DNA of 64,000 nucleotides from Candidatus Poribacteria bacterium (GCA_028824125.1 JAPPES010000007.1:1-64000); one strand, 5' to 3'. Counted from the first letter of the stretch, positions 27,902 through 36,594 are shown. Numbers and translations: made by a program. Notes: a model not told the origin generated them from the sequence alone.

Positions 27902-28738
27902 CTAAAGATTTCCCTTGCTTTCCATTAGGTTGAACAATTTGTTCAGTTGTAGTTTTTTCTGAACCCATCTCTGAGGATTTTCATTTATAGATTCCGCTTC
28001 TTTAATATTCACAAAACTACTATCTATCAAATTTGGCAGAAAAACCATGAAAGATAGATACGCTAACATAATAGCAAAAGAAACTCGATTTATCTTTTTA
28101 TTCGTCCATCTTTCCAACCCTCTAATTTCCCTGTCTATTTGCCACGACTGGAATCCACTACCACAGATAAAACCGACTATAGCTGATGGATACGATATAA
28201 TTATAAAGTATAATTTACCAGGAGAATTAGTAGATAAAAGGAACAGCAACAGCGAGGAGATTAGAAAAAAGAGAATTGGTACAAGGATTTCAATATAAGA
28301 AATTTCCCAGTAGGTTCTATGCTTTCCATATTTTTCAAGAAATTTCCATTCATCTTTAAAAAATTGATATTTGAGTTCATCTTCTAGATTTTTTAAGGCC
28401 TCATACTTTATCATATTTAGTCGAAGGTTAGAATTTATTGAGATGAACCATGCTAATGATATAGTTATGCCCAATAACGCCAGACCTGTTATAAGATATT
28501 CAATTGCTACTAATCCTTGTATTTTCTCGGGTAATTTGAAGAACGCAGGAAATATGAGAACTAATCCAGACATTACCAGAATATAAAATCGATTTATTGT
28601 GAAACGTCTATTGCTGATGCTGTTCGCTAATTGTGACTGAAGTTTGTATATTTCAATTAATTGACTGTGATCTTCCTCAGATTGTTCCAGTTTTTCATTT
28701 AATTGGATCTCTTCAGATTGTTCCAATTCTTCATTCAT
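27902..28738 (-). CDS. RipA-like membrane protein
   Basis: 278 aa with four membrane helices in two pairs (about 53-75, 80-105, 150-170, 178-198) and a fifth weaker one near 225. The N-terminal consensus YKLQSQLANSISNRRFTINRFYI, followed by LAWFISINSNLRLNMIKYEAL and DEWKFLEKYGKHRTYWEISYIEILVP, resembles the RipA-family octameric membrane proteins. The first 20 residues are a small internal duplication (LEQSEE twice). Start ATG has AAAGGAG upstream. Surrounded by toxin-antitoxin genes; a defence effector role is possible but not shown. Confidence 0.6.
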   Translation of the reverse strand: MNEELEQSEEIQLNEKLEQSEEDHSQLIEIYKLQSQLANSISNRRFTINRFYILVMSGLVLIFPAFFKLPEKIQGLVAIEYLITGLALLGITISLAWFISINSNLRLNMIKYEALKNLEDELKYQFFKDEWKFLEKYGKHRTYWEISYIEILVPILFFLISSLLLFLLSTNSPGKLYFIIISYPSAIVGFICGSGFQSWQIDREIRGLERWTNKKINRVSFAIMLAYLSFMVFLPNLIDSSFVNIKEAESINENPQRWVQKKLQLNKLFNLMESKGNL

Positions 28739-29276
28739 TTGTCCATGTCGCTCCTTTACTCCACCACAATCAGCATCTCTACCGTCGCAGATTGGATCAT
28801 TTATTACTCTGTCTGTGCTGCAGGTTGGATATAATTATATGACATCTTATCCCTAAAGTCAATACCTTTATGTTTTCATAGTTGGGATTTTCAAAAGATT
28901 AATCCGCTGATCTTAACTTGCATAGAAACCATCTCCCTTTTCTATCTTTTACAAAGGGCTATACAATTTACGCTTTATTCAAAAAACTCTTAAATTTCAC
29001 TTTGAAAATCCTTACAAGTGTGCTAAAATTAACCGTGCAATTACGAGAAACGACACCATTGAGGCACTTCGAATTCTGCTATAGGAACGTTACGCATGCC
29101 CACTAACAATTTCATTACCAGATTATCTCTATGAGAAATTGACACAACAAGCACAAGCGTCCGAAACTTCTCTTGCAATTTAACTTGCAAGCGGTTTTGA
29201 AATATGTTAAAATCAGAATAGCGCAAACAGAAAATCAAAGAATTAAATTTCATTGTTGAAAATAAGGAGTGACCTT
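28739..29276. other. Intergenic region with decayed antitoxin
   Basis: 538 nt. Holds the RHH-type antitoxin relic at 29096-29183 and the upstream region of the MazEF-like pair. Nothing else recognisable. Confidence 0.55.
29096..29183 (+). pseudogene. Decayed ribbon-helix-helix-type antitoxin
   Basis: An ATG at 29096 is followed, after a one-base shift, by codons 29103-29180 reading LTISLPDYLYEKLTQQAQAS and ETSLAI, then TAA. TISLPDYLYEKL is the typical start of CopG/RHH antitoxins. The frame is broken near the start and the gene is truncated after about 30 codons. It lies directly before an intact MazF module. Confidence 0.7.
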
Positions 29277-29528
29277 ATGCCAAAACCGAGTGCCTCCTCC
29301 AAACAAAATATATCAACATTCAGAAAACCTGATATGCCTGACCAGGATAACACAGTAACAGATGCCAATGTGCCTCCACCCAAAAAAGAAGGAGGACCTG
29401 TCCCACCGCCAAAATATACGCTTGAACAACTTCTTGCAAACATACCAGAACCAGATTTCAAAGTGTTGAAGTCTAATTCTTCCGAAGAAGTAGATACAGG
29501 AAAACCGGTAGGCAAGGAGGTATGGTAA
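29277..29528 (+). CDS. MazE-like antitoxin lacking the AbrB DNA-binding domain
   Basis: 83 aa from the ATG at 29277, chosen for AAGGAG 7 nt upstream. The C-terminal 37 residues match the toxin-wrapping tail of MazE/ChpI antitoxins (YTLEQLLANIPEPD, then EEVDTGKPVGKEVW). Residues 1-46 are a low-complexity Pro/Lys/Asp-rich stretch (NVPPPKKEGGPVPPPK) with no trace of the swapped-hairpin AbrB fold. It is 7 nt upstream of the MazF gene. I infer that it neutralises MazF but cannot autoregulate by itself. Confidence 0.72.
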   Translation: MPKPSASSKQNISTFRKPDMPDQDNTVTDANVPPPKKEGGPVPPPKYTLEQLLANIPEPDFKVLKSNSSEEVDTGKPVGKEVW

Positions 29529-29535
29529 ATTTGCC

Positions 29536-29919
29536 ATGTATATTCCACGACGTGGTGATATAGTTTGGATTAACTTTGATCCTCAAGCGGGACATGAACA
29601 AGCAAATGTGCGTCCTGCGCTTGTGCTTTCAGATGAACTGTATAATCGTAGGTTACGTCTTGCAATAATGTGTCCAATTACGACCCGCCGTGCTTCCTAT
29701 CGAAGAGATCTTGATGTCTCAATTCCTCCAAAAGTAACAATTCGAAACAAAAACTCTACAGGTTTAATCAAACTAACTGGCGTAATTCAGGCTGATCATA
29801 TCAAAAGTCTTGATTGGTTAGAAAGAGACGCGAGGTACGCGGGTGATATGCCCAATGATGCAGTAAATCAGGTTCTACAAATAGTTGGAACACTCGTTAA
29901 AATTTGGGATGTTCAATAA
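29536..29919 (+). CDS. mazF: MazF/PemK-family mRNA interferase toxin
   Basis: 127 aa, full family length. Landmarks are RRGDIVWINFDPQAGHEQANVRPALVLS (the RGD-W-x-F-P-GxEQ-xxRPALV signature with Arg in place), CPITTR, and the LIKLTGVIQADHIKSLDW segment. Predicted sequence-specific endoribonuclease. The partner antitoxin is directly upstream in one operon. Confidence 0.93.
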   Translation: MYIPRRGDIVWINFDPQAGHEQANVRPALVLSDELYNRRLRLAIMCPITTRRASYRRDLDVSIPPKVTIRNKNSTGLIKLTGVIQADHIKSLDWLERDARYAGDMPNDAVNQVLQIVGTLVKIWDVQ

Positions 29920-30012
29920 TTCAACTACCTATTGCTGTTGAAAAGGTTTTGTTGTCTACCTTGCAAGCATAGAAATCACATATTCGCATACATTCTTTAA
30001 GGAAATAATGAT

Positions 30013-30969
30013 ATGCATCAACCCACAGATACCCATTACACAGCGAAAGACCTATCGCCAGAAGAATTAAAAGAATACCGCCAAAGGCTTAACGAGCACT
30101 TGCAAAATCGGAAAGTAGATGAGGCGTTACTGCAGCGTGCCTGGGACACCGCACACCGGGTAGCAGCCATGCTTTATGAAGACTTTGGTGCAAAACAAGT
30201 TGCCGTGTTCGGTTCTCTTGCACAAGGAACGTGGTTTTCAAAATCGTCGGATATTGATGTGGTAGTCTGGGGTCTTCCTGGAAACACATATCTGGATGCG
30301 TTGTGGGAAACTAAAAACTTCAGCCGAGAGTTCAAAATCGATCTTGTCAATTTCGACAGCGCCAAAGGGCGTTTTCGTGATCGGATTCAAAGTCAAGCTG
30401 TACCGTTGCAGCGAGGGGAAACAGAATACAGTAGATTGCTCTTTAAATATCAACCCTTCCCCACAGAAAGAAAGAAAATTTACTACGAAATGAATAAACA
30501 AGAACTCATTGAGCGAATTGTTGATGAACACATCAAAATAGAGCGAACTGTTGAAGAAATCAGGATTCGTTTACGAAAAATGGAATCCACATCTGCTGAC
30601 GATATAGAAGATCTCAAAGCATTAATCGCCTTGCGTCTTTTTCTTTTCTACACTGGATTGGAGAAGATTTTTGGGATCGTTGCCCAAGAAATAGATATGG
30701 ATGAACCTAAAGGAGCAGAATGGCATAAAAACCTATTACAGCAAATGGTAGAGACGCGCCCCTCGCGCCCACCTGTGATTTCTGAAGAAACATTTGCAGC
30801 TTTAACGCTTGTTTTAAAATTTTGCCACCGTATTAGGAATATCTACGTATTTGAATTAGAACTCGAAGGAACGGTTGAAAACGGAAAGCGGGTCTGTGAA
30901 CTATTTGGCACCTTATCTGGCGAACTTGATGCTTTCATCACTTACCTAAAGAAAGAAAAAAATGATTAA
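30013..30969 (+). CDS. Single-chain nucleotidyltransferase-HEPN (MntA-HepT-like) protein, copy 2
   Basis: 318 aa paralog of the gene at 23646. NTase domain: FGSLAQGTWFSKSSDIDVVVWG with Gly67-Ser68 and Asp80/Asp82. HEPN-like half: FYTGLEKIFGIVAQEIDMDEPKGAEWHKNLLQQM and RPPVISEETFAALTLVL. The active region reads KFCHRIRNIY (269-278): Cys271 replaces the Arg kept in copy 1, and Asn276 again stands where His is usual. So both presumed HEPN catalytic residues are gone here. RBS AAGGAA precedes the ATG. Confidence 0.8.
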   Translation: MHQPTDTHYTAKDLSPEELKEYRQRLNEHLQNRKVDEALLQRAWDTAHRVAAMLYEDFGAKQVAVFGSLAQGTWFSKSSDIDVVVWGLPGNTYLDALWETKNFSREFKIDLVNFDSAKGRFRDRIQSQAVPLQRGETEYSRLLFKYQPFPTERKKIYYEMNKQELIERIVDEHIKIERTVEEIRIRLRKMESTSADDIEDLKALIALRLFLFYTGLEKIFGIVAQEIDMDEPKGAEWHKNLLQQMVETRPSRPPVISEETFAALTLVLKFCHRIRNIYVFELELEGTVENGKRVCELFGTLSGELDAFITYLKKEKND

Positions 30970-31009
30970 TACAGTATCCTTAACACTAAATACAGAACTT
31001 TGGAGAATC

Positions 31010-31315
31010 ATGATGTCAAATTCAGATTACACATCCGAAACTATCGTTGCGCGTGGCAAAGCCATATATGATCGACTCAAAGACGAAGTCGAACTGCACC
31101 ACAGCGGAAAATTCTTAGCGATTGACATTGAAACGGAAGATTATGAAATTAATGTTAGGGGGACAGCAGCAATAACCCGCCTTATGACAAAGCATCCTAA
31201 CGCTGTCATTTACATGGTCCGAATTGGACATCAAACGGTGTATAAACTCGGTTTTAGGAGCACGTATGGCACTCTGACGAACAAAGTTGAGGCAGATATT
31301 AAGCAATTGAAATGA
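31010..31315 (+). CDS. Small hypothetical protein paired with retropepsin-like gene
   Basis: About 101 aa; two adjacent ATGs (31010, 31013) follow GGAG. Contains SETIVARGKAIYDRLKDEVE, GKFLAIDIETEDYEI and NAVIYMVRIGHQTVYKLGF. Similar small proteins occur in cyanobacteria and other phyla next to clan AA aspartic protease genes, as here, but their role is unknown. Its stop overlaps the ATG of the broken protease gene (ATGA at 31312). Alternative upstream starts would overlap the NTase-HEPN gene. Confidence 0.68.
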   Translation: MMSNSDYTSETIVARGKAIYDRLKDEVELHHSGKFLAIDIETEDYEINVRGTAAITRLMTKHPNAVIYMVRIGHQTVYKLGFRSTYGTLTNKVEADIKQLK

Positions 31316-31675
31316 TAATCGGAAAAATTGCAAACAATCAAGAAGCTACCATTGAATTGGAAGTTGTTGGTATAGCTGGAAAAAATTGAAGCAATCATTG
31401 ATACAGGTTTCACTGGAGAATTAATGCTATCGGGCGGTGTGATTGATCGTCTTGAAATTCCGAGAGTTGGAGAACTTCCTATAACTCTCGGCGATGGAAG
31501 TGAGGTCTATGTCAGTCTATATCTGGCAATTGTGGTATGGCATGGTGAAAAACGTATCGTACAAGCATTACGGACAGACAGCAACTCGTTAGTTGGGATG
31601 TCTTTGCTCTTTGGAAATCGTCTAATATTAGATGTTGTAACAGATGGTGAGGTATCAATTGAAATTTTGCCGTAA
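31312..31675 (+). pseudogene. Clan AA aspartic protease (retropepsin-like), frameshifted
   Basis: The first frame runs IIGKIANNQEATIELEVVG to a TGA at 31387; a shift at the A6 tract 31380-31385 restores IEAIIDTGFTGELMLSGGVID, containing the catalytic DTG, and continues to 31675 with GMSLLFGNRLILDV. Removing one A joins the two halves into a typical small retropepsin-like protein. Either a pseudogene, transcriptional slippage on the A6 run, or an assembly error. Confidence 0.75.
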
Positions 31676-31931
31676 GAAAATCACAATGCAATATCGGGTA
31701 CCGAAATAACTATTAACTTGACTTTTTGTTTAGAAAATGACTGAACATACCCTCCTCCAACAAATCACTGATTTCTGCCGATTACTCGACAGATGGGCGT
31801 TAATGTAACAAGAATCAATCAGCTCAGTTGGTGCAAGAGCGTCGAGTTGGTTGAGATTTTTTTAGCAAAATATCCCTTTTCTGCTCAATTTGCGTCCATC
31901 CTGATTAATTTCAGACTTGTAGGATAAAGAC

Positions 31932-34900
31932 ATGCGTGAATCCGTAAAAAAATCAATTTTGCTAACCGTAAAATCACGTAATTTTGCAATGATCGGTATA
32001 ATTATACTGATAGGATGGTTTTATAGTTTCACTCCTTACCTCCACGCTGATCCTTGGAAATGCGGTACTCCACTGTTAATTGAAAGGTCAGCCTCGGCTA
32101 TCGATTTTAATTTAGGAAAGAGCGAACCTGTTTTAGCGGCCCCCGCAGCACCAGCTCAATTAGGGCAGATAGACCGATTTTTTATTCATATTCCAGAAAC
32201 GTCTGTTAAGGCAACCTGCGTTGTAGTAGGTGTGCATTGCTATATCTACATTGATAATACTGTTCAGAATATGCTAACTGAAGCTGAGGCTGTAGCAATT
32301 GCTAATACTTTTGACACGAATATTTACCCTAAAGTTCAGCATTGGCTTGGCTCGGAATTCCAACCCGGTTTAGACCGTGACAACAAGATAACAATTTTAT
32401 TTCACGATGTCGGCATGAACGCCTCTGGGAAGGATTACGGAGGTTACTTTTCGCCTGTTGACCAACATCCGACCCATCCGACCAGCAATCGCCGCGATAT
32501 GCTCTATATGGATATCTTTCAATTCAAAGAACGCTCGCGGCATACCTTTTATAGTAGTCTGGCACACGAATTTGCGCATCTTATTAACTGGTACCAGAAT
32601 GGTGGTACCACAGACCAGCGTTGGTTAGAGGAAGGCATTGCGTCCTTCACAGAATGGGGTGTTTATGGAACGGTTCACAATTTGTTTGTTGATGGTTACC
32701 TCGCAAACCCAGCTATGTCCTTAACGACTGCTAATAATACGGATACCTATTATGGTGCAGCGTTTATGCTTCTCCTCTACCTCTATGAAAACCACGGTGG
32801 CATTAACTTTATTCGGCAACTTGCCGCAGAAGATACACTTGGCTTGTCTGCTATTGATACCACTTTAGGCAAAAACAGACATTTCGTTGACGTGTTTCTC
32901 AACTGGGGAATTGCAAATTGGTTGAACGATCCCAGGCGGGGAAAACACATTAGTTATTTGAACTTGCCCAATCGCAGAATTACAGCACGCACTCCACGCA
33001 TCACACGTTATCCTACAACTTCTAACGAAATTCTAATTGATAGTTGGAGCTCACAATACGTTCTATTTGAAAATCTACCGGAAACCTTTGAACTCACGTT
33101 ACAAGCAAACACGCAGGCATATCTGTACGCCAATATCGCCTATCTCGCGCCGAACACTAAAGTAACGTTTGTCAAACCTATTCCGTTTGGACCAGATCCA
33201 AATGGCGCTGCGACACTTCGGACGAATAAGATTGAAATTGGCAACTTGCATAATCAGGGACAGATTTTGTTAATCGTCACCTCCGAATATCCCCAAACTT
33301 TTCGCTACGTTGCTAAGGCCGGAACAGGTGACGCACCGATTAACATTGAGGATCCGATAAATGCAACCAGATGGGACACAGAACAACCTCGATACATTTT
33401 GCATCCTAATTCAGTAACCTACCTCCCAGAAAGCCGTTCACAACCGATTGGTTCAAATGGCAGTTTAGGAACTTCCTTAATCGCAAGATTAGAACCGACA
33501 ACCCAAATCCATCTCTCAAGTAACTATAACCAAATTGTTATTCAGGATGAGAAAGCTTTTGCTGCCAGTGATTGGGGACTTGAAATTTTTTCCTTAAACC
33601 CTACGCCTATCCAAATAGGTGAAATTGCAACACCCGGTAACGCGCAAGCCATTGCTACTGATGGCGACAATGTCTATGTTGCAGACGGCGCATCAGGGGT
33701 GCATCTTATCAAAGTGAATCCACCGACTTCACCTCAGATTGTCAAAACACTGGGTGGGTTCCAAGATGCGCGCGATGTGCATTTAGCAAACGGTAACCTA
33801 TACGCACTTGATACAGTTCGTGGTCTTTTGGTCTTTAAACATCAAGATGTACTCAACAGTAAGAACCCACATCCGCGGCGAACTTTTAAAACAGCAGGAG
33901 TCCCTTTCAAAGTTTCAACAAACGAAGAAGGAACCATTTATTTAAGCGATAATGCCCAGGGGTTGTCTATTTTAAATCCAGATCCGCTTGGTGGATTTGT
34001 GGTTACAGGCACTGTACCATTGCTCGTCTTAGATTTCGAAATTATTGGGAAATATGCCCTCACCGTTTCTAATAACCTACGCATTCTAAATATAGATCTT
34101 CCTATAACACCAGAGCCAATTTCTCAGGTCAGGACACCAGGACTCGCTTCTGGGATAAAATACTATCAAGGTTTGCTTTACTTGACTGATCGGCAAACCG
34201 GGCTTCAAATTGTTAATGTTAATAGTCTTGATAAACCGCGTCTGATTTCATCGCATCCCACTATTGGAAATGCACAAGACGTTGCGTTAAGGTATTCAGC
34301 TGCAGAAAAGGCAACCTATGCTTATGTTGCAGATGGAAAGGGCGGCATACAAACACTTGATGTAACAAAGCCTCGGACACCAATCTGGGTAAATCACTAT
34401 AATGCAAGCGGCATTCCTTATGGGCTTGATGCAAGCAGCGCCGATGGTAAAACGACTATTGCCATAGCGAATGGGCCCGGGGGACTAAAAATAGCGGAAA
34501 TGACTGATCCTCACAACGGAAAAATTACACAAGATATTCGCACTTTTACCAGTGATCGAGGCGTGCTAAGTGTTCAGATTGAAAAGCAACACGTCTTCGT
34601 TGGTACGGATGTAGGGATGGATGTTGTTGATCTGGAAACAGGAAACACTCTAACACATGTTCCGACTACAAACCCTGTTTGGGCAATTGCAATAATTGAC
34701 GATTATGCATATCTATGCGCGAAATCTCTTGTTATCGTAGATATTAGCGATCCAGAACGTAGCCAAATTGTTTTTCAACGCGAGTTCATAGGGAACGCAT
34801 ATAAAATTGCTTTTAACACTTCACACGCTTATGTGGCTTCACTTGAAGGTGGAGTCCACATTTTAGACATTTCTATGCCAGAACGTCCCCATCCAATCGC

Positions 34901-35585
34901 ACACTATGCTACCAAAGGCGCAGCAACAAATGTATCTCTTGCAGGTGAATTCGTATATGTTTTAGATAGTCATCACGGTGTCTTAAAATTAGATGGGACA
35001 AATCCACAGCAGCTTACGCTGTTGTCGAACTATGTTGAGACCCAGCTACCTATTGATGCGGCAATTCAGGGGAACTATCTCTATTTACTTGATAGTAATA
35101 GTCTTCAAATTATTGACTCGCGTACGATGCACCGTCGTGCCCGCTATTCACAATTACAGTCACCTACTGATCTTGCTGTGATCAACTCAGCATTATATGT
35201 TACCGATTTATACCAACTTAGTATATTTCGCGTTAACACAAACCCATTAAATCTTGCAGTAGAAGAACAGAACGTTCTGTATCAACCAACACAATCGACT
35301 GTCCCCTCCCTAAACGGACTTTTCCAAAACTTCCCTAATCCATTTAACCCTGAAACTTGGATACCTTATTCTCTTGCGAAAGGGACTAAGGTTACCCTCT
35401 CAATTCACGATGTGAATGGTCGTTTGATCTCCCATCACTTGCTTGGATTTCAACGATCTGGAAAACATATTGCGCATTGGAATGGGCAAAATGTAATGGG
35501 TGAACCAGTTGCCAGTGGTATCTATTTTTACACGCTTAATGCAGGCAATTTTTCAGCTACTCGGAAAATGGTCGTGCAGCACTAA
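31932..35585 (+). CDS. Large secreted metallopeptidase-like protein with LVIVD propeller and FlgD-like tail
   Basis: 1217 aa. Signal anchor at about 18-33. A zinc-peptidase-like domain carries HEFAH (residues 212-216) with a downstream ligand in WLEEGIASFTEW (Glu233/234), like immune-inhibitor-A or peplysin-type enzymes. From about 520 to 1110 there are some dozen LVIVD-type beta-propeller repeats (VYVADGASGVHLIKVN, AYVADGKGGIQTLDVT, AYVASLEGGVHILDIS). The end has FQNFPNPFNPETWIPY, then a FlgD Ig-like domain (about 1130-1217) used as a sorting tail in Poribacteria-like organisms. Probably cell-surface or secreted. Confidence 0.85.
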   Translation: MRESVKKSILLTVKSRNFAMIGIIILIGWFYSFTPYLHADPWKCGTPLLIERSASAIDFNLGKSEPVLAAPAAPAQLGQIDRFFIHIPETSVKATCVVVGVHCYIYIDNTVQNMLTEAEAVAIANTFDTNIYPKVQHWLGSEFQPGLDRDNKITILFHDVGMNASGKDYGGYFSPVDQHPTHPTSNRRDMLYMDIFQFKERSRHTFYSSLAHEFAHLINWYQNGGTTDQRWLEEGIASFTEWGVYGTVHNLFVDGYLANPAMSLTTANNTDTYYGAAFMLLLYLYENHGGINFIRQLAAEDTLGLSAIDTTLGKNRHFVDVFLNWGIANWLNDPRRGKHISYLNLPNRRITARTPRITRYPTTSNEILIDSWSSQYVLFENLPETFELTLQANTQAYLYANIAYLAPNTKVTFVKPIPFGPDPNGAATLRTNKIEIGNLHNQGQILLIVTSEYPQTFRYVAKAGTGDAPINIEDPINATRWDTEQPRYILHPNSVTYLPESRSQPIGSNGSLGTSLIARLEPTTQIHLSSNYNQIVIQDEKAFAASDWGLEIFSLNPTPIQIGEIATPGNAQAIATDGDNVYVADGASGVHLIKVNPPTSPQIVKTLGGFQDARDVHLANGNLYALDTVRGLLVFKHQDVLNSKNPHPRRTFKTAGVPFKVSTNEEGTIYLSDNAQGLSILNPDPLGGFVVTGTVPLLVLDFEIIGKYALTVSNNLRILNIDLPITPEPISQVRTPGLASGIKYYQGLLYLTDRQTGLQIVNVNSLDKPRLISSHPTIGNAQDVALRYSAAEKATYAYVADGKGGIQTLDVTKPRTPIWVNHYNASGIPYGLDASSADGKTTIAIANGPGGLKIAEMTDPHNGKITQDIRTFTSDRGVLSVQIEKQHVFVGTDVGMDVVDLETGNTLTHVPTTNPVWAIAIIDDYAYLCAKSLVIVDISDPERSQIVFQREFIGNAYKIAFNTSHAYVASLEGGVHILDISMPERPHPIAHYATKGAATNVSLAGEFVYVLDSHHGVLKLDGTNPQQLTLLSNYVETQLPIDAAIQGNYLYLLDSNSLQIIDSRTMHRRARYSQLQSPTDLAVINSALYVTDLYQLSIFRVNTNPLNLAVEEQNVLYQPTQSTVPSLNGLFQNFPNPFNPETWIPYSLAKGTKVTLSIHDVNGRLISHHLLGFQRSGKHIAHWNGQNVMGEPVASGIYFYTLNAGNFSATRKMVVQH

Positions 35586-35638
35586 GATACATTGCTGAAG
35601 ATCAGAAAATATCCTCCCTGCTGTTTTTCTGTTTATGC

Positions 35639-35661
35639 TTAAAATATTTTGATATATTTGT
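35639..35661 (+). repeat. 23-bp direct repeat, copy 1
   Basis: TTAAAATATTTTGATATATT plus TGT; identical sequence at 36175-36197. This copy abuts the left end of the miniature element at 35664, the other abuts a second repeated segment, suggesting duplication during element insertion or recombination. Confidence 0.75.
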
Positions 35662-35663
35662 AA

Positions 35664-35813
35664 TATAGTGACATTTAGAATTAAAGGGACATTTTTGTAG
35701 CGTAAACTTTTAGTTTGCGCACGGATATGCACAAACTAAAAGTTTACGCTACAACACCGCTGGTAGATGCGGTTTCCTAACCGAATGTCCGATTAATTCT
35801 AAAGTCTACTATA
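35664..35813. mobile_element. MITE-like element, 150 bp
   Basis: Ends are inverted: left TATAGTGACATTTAGAATTA..., right (complement) TATAGTAGACTTTAGAATTA followed by ATCGGACAT. That right end matches the left end of the element at 55929 in 28 of 29 bases. Inside lies a 21-bp perfect hairpin (35697-35717 with 35732-35752). No coding capacity. TATAGT ends and TA flanks recall IS630/Tc1-type non-autonomous elements. Confidence 0.75.
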
Positions 35814-36174
35814 AACTGTCCAAACTATAGTATACCTGAATATATACCTTCTGTAAGAGGGAGCTTTGCTCGCGACCGTTCGTCCAATGTAGTGAGCAAA
35901 GCTCCCTCTTACAAGAAGAGATAATCCAGCAATTTCTCTAAAATTGACGCATAACGTGCGGTTAGGAAGCCTCACCTACCGCAGTGTCCAAGTAATTATA
36001 GCTACATTATGAACCAACATCCCCGCTCCAGCGGAGCGGTATATGGTTTCCGCACATAGCACTCTGCTGGAGTGCCGCATTTTCTCGGGTTTCCACTCAT
36101 AATCGAAACTCGTCCAAAAATAGACTTTCTGTTGGAAACTTAAATAAAACGGTCATAAACTGTCCAAACTATAG

Positions 36175-36197
36175 TTAAAATATTTTGATATATTTGT
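36175..36197 (+). repeat. 23-bp direct repeat, copy 2
   Basis: Identical to 35639-35661. Just before it, 36155-36174 repeats 35811-35830 exactly (ATAAACTGTCCAAACTATAG). Confidence 0.75.
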
Positions 36198-36424
36198 TAT
36201 AAAAGAGTGTTTCTGTAACCCATAATTAATTGCATACGTTAAAGTGCTTAAGTAGGGATGGAATACTGTGCGCAAACGTTTCTGTTTCCGTAATGGATAT
36301 GTAGCGCGTAAGTTGCTACCTGAGATGTGTACTGATAGCGTTTGTATTCCTTTATGTCCGACGGTTCTATTGCACAAACATGGATAGGTTAGCAAAACTT
36401 AATATAACCGTCCGGACCCCTTCT

Positions 36425-36526
36425 TATTAGTAAAACCTACAATTATTGGGACATTTTTAAAGTATAGTGCCAAGGCTACCGTGAATGTAAAGAAAATGTA
36501 TAGGTGTTTTAGATTTTACTATAAAT
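36425..36526. mobile_element. Possible third, degenerate MITE-like element
   Basis: Left end TAGTAAAACCTACAATTATT then GGGACAT matches the inverted right end of the 55929 element; the right side ends in TTTTAGATTTTACTATA. Divergent, so tentative. Confidence 0.4.
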
Positions 36527-36594
36527 CTGATATAGTAAATGGGAAAAAATGAAAATTCATTTTGCGGAAGCAGTTTTAAGAAGGAGGCTTAGGG

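Larger units (their letters stand above)
35586..36594. other. Repeat-mosaic intergenic region
   Basis: About 1 kb with no convincing gene. It holds a complete miniature inverted-repeat element (35664-35813), a possible second one (36425-36526), hairpins at 35861-35918 (arms with GAGGGAGCTTTGCTC) and 36028-36084, and direct repeats at 35639/36175 and 35811/36155. Confidence 0.75.

Noticed and set aside
31739-31808. Short frame MTEHTLLQQITDFCRLLDRW as a gene or relic
   Set aside because: Only 23 codons before a stop, no ribosome site, and no family recognised; too little to call even a pseudogene.
36153-36395. 80-codon minus-strand frame in the repeat mosaic
   Set aside because: Runs through a direct repeat, has no ribosome site or family; most likely chance.
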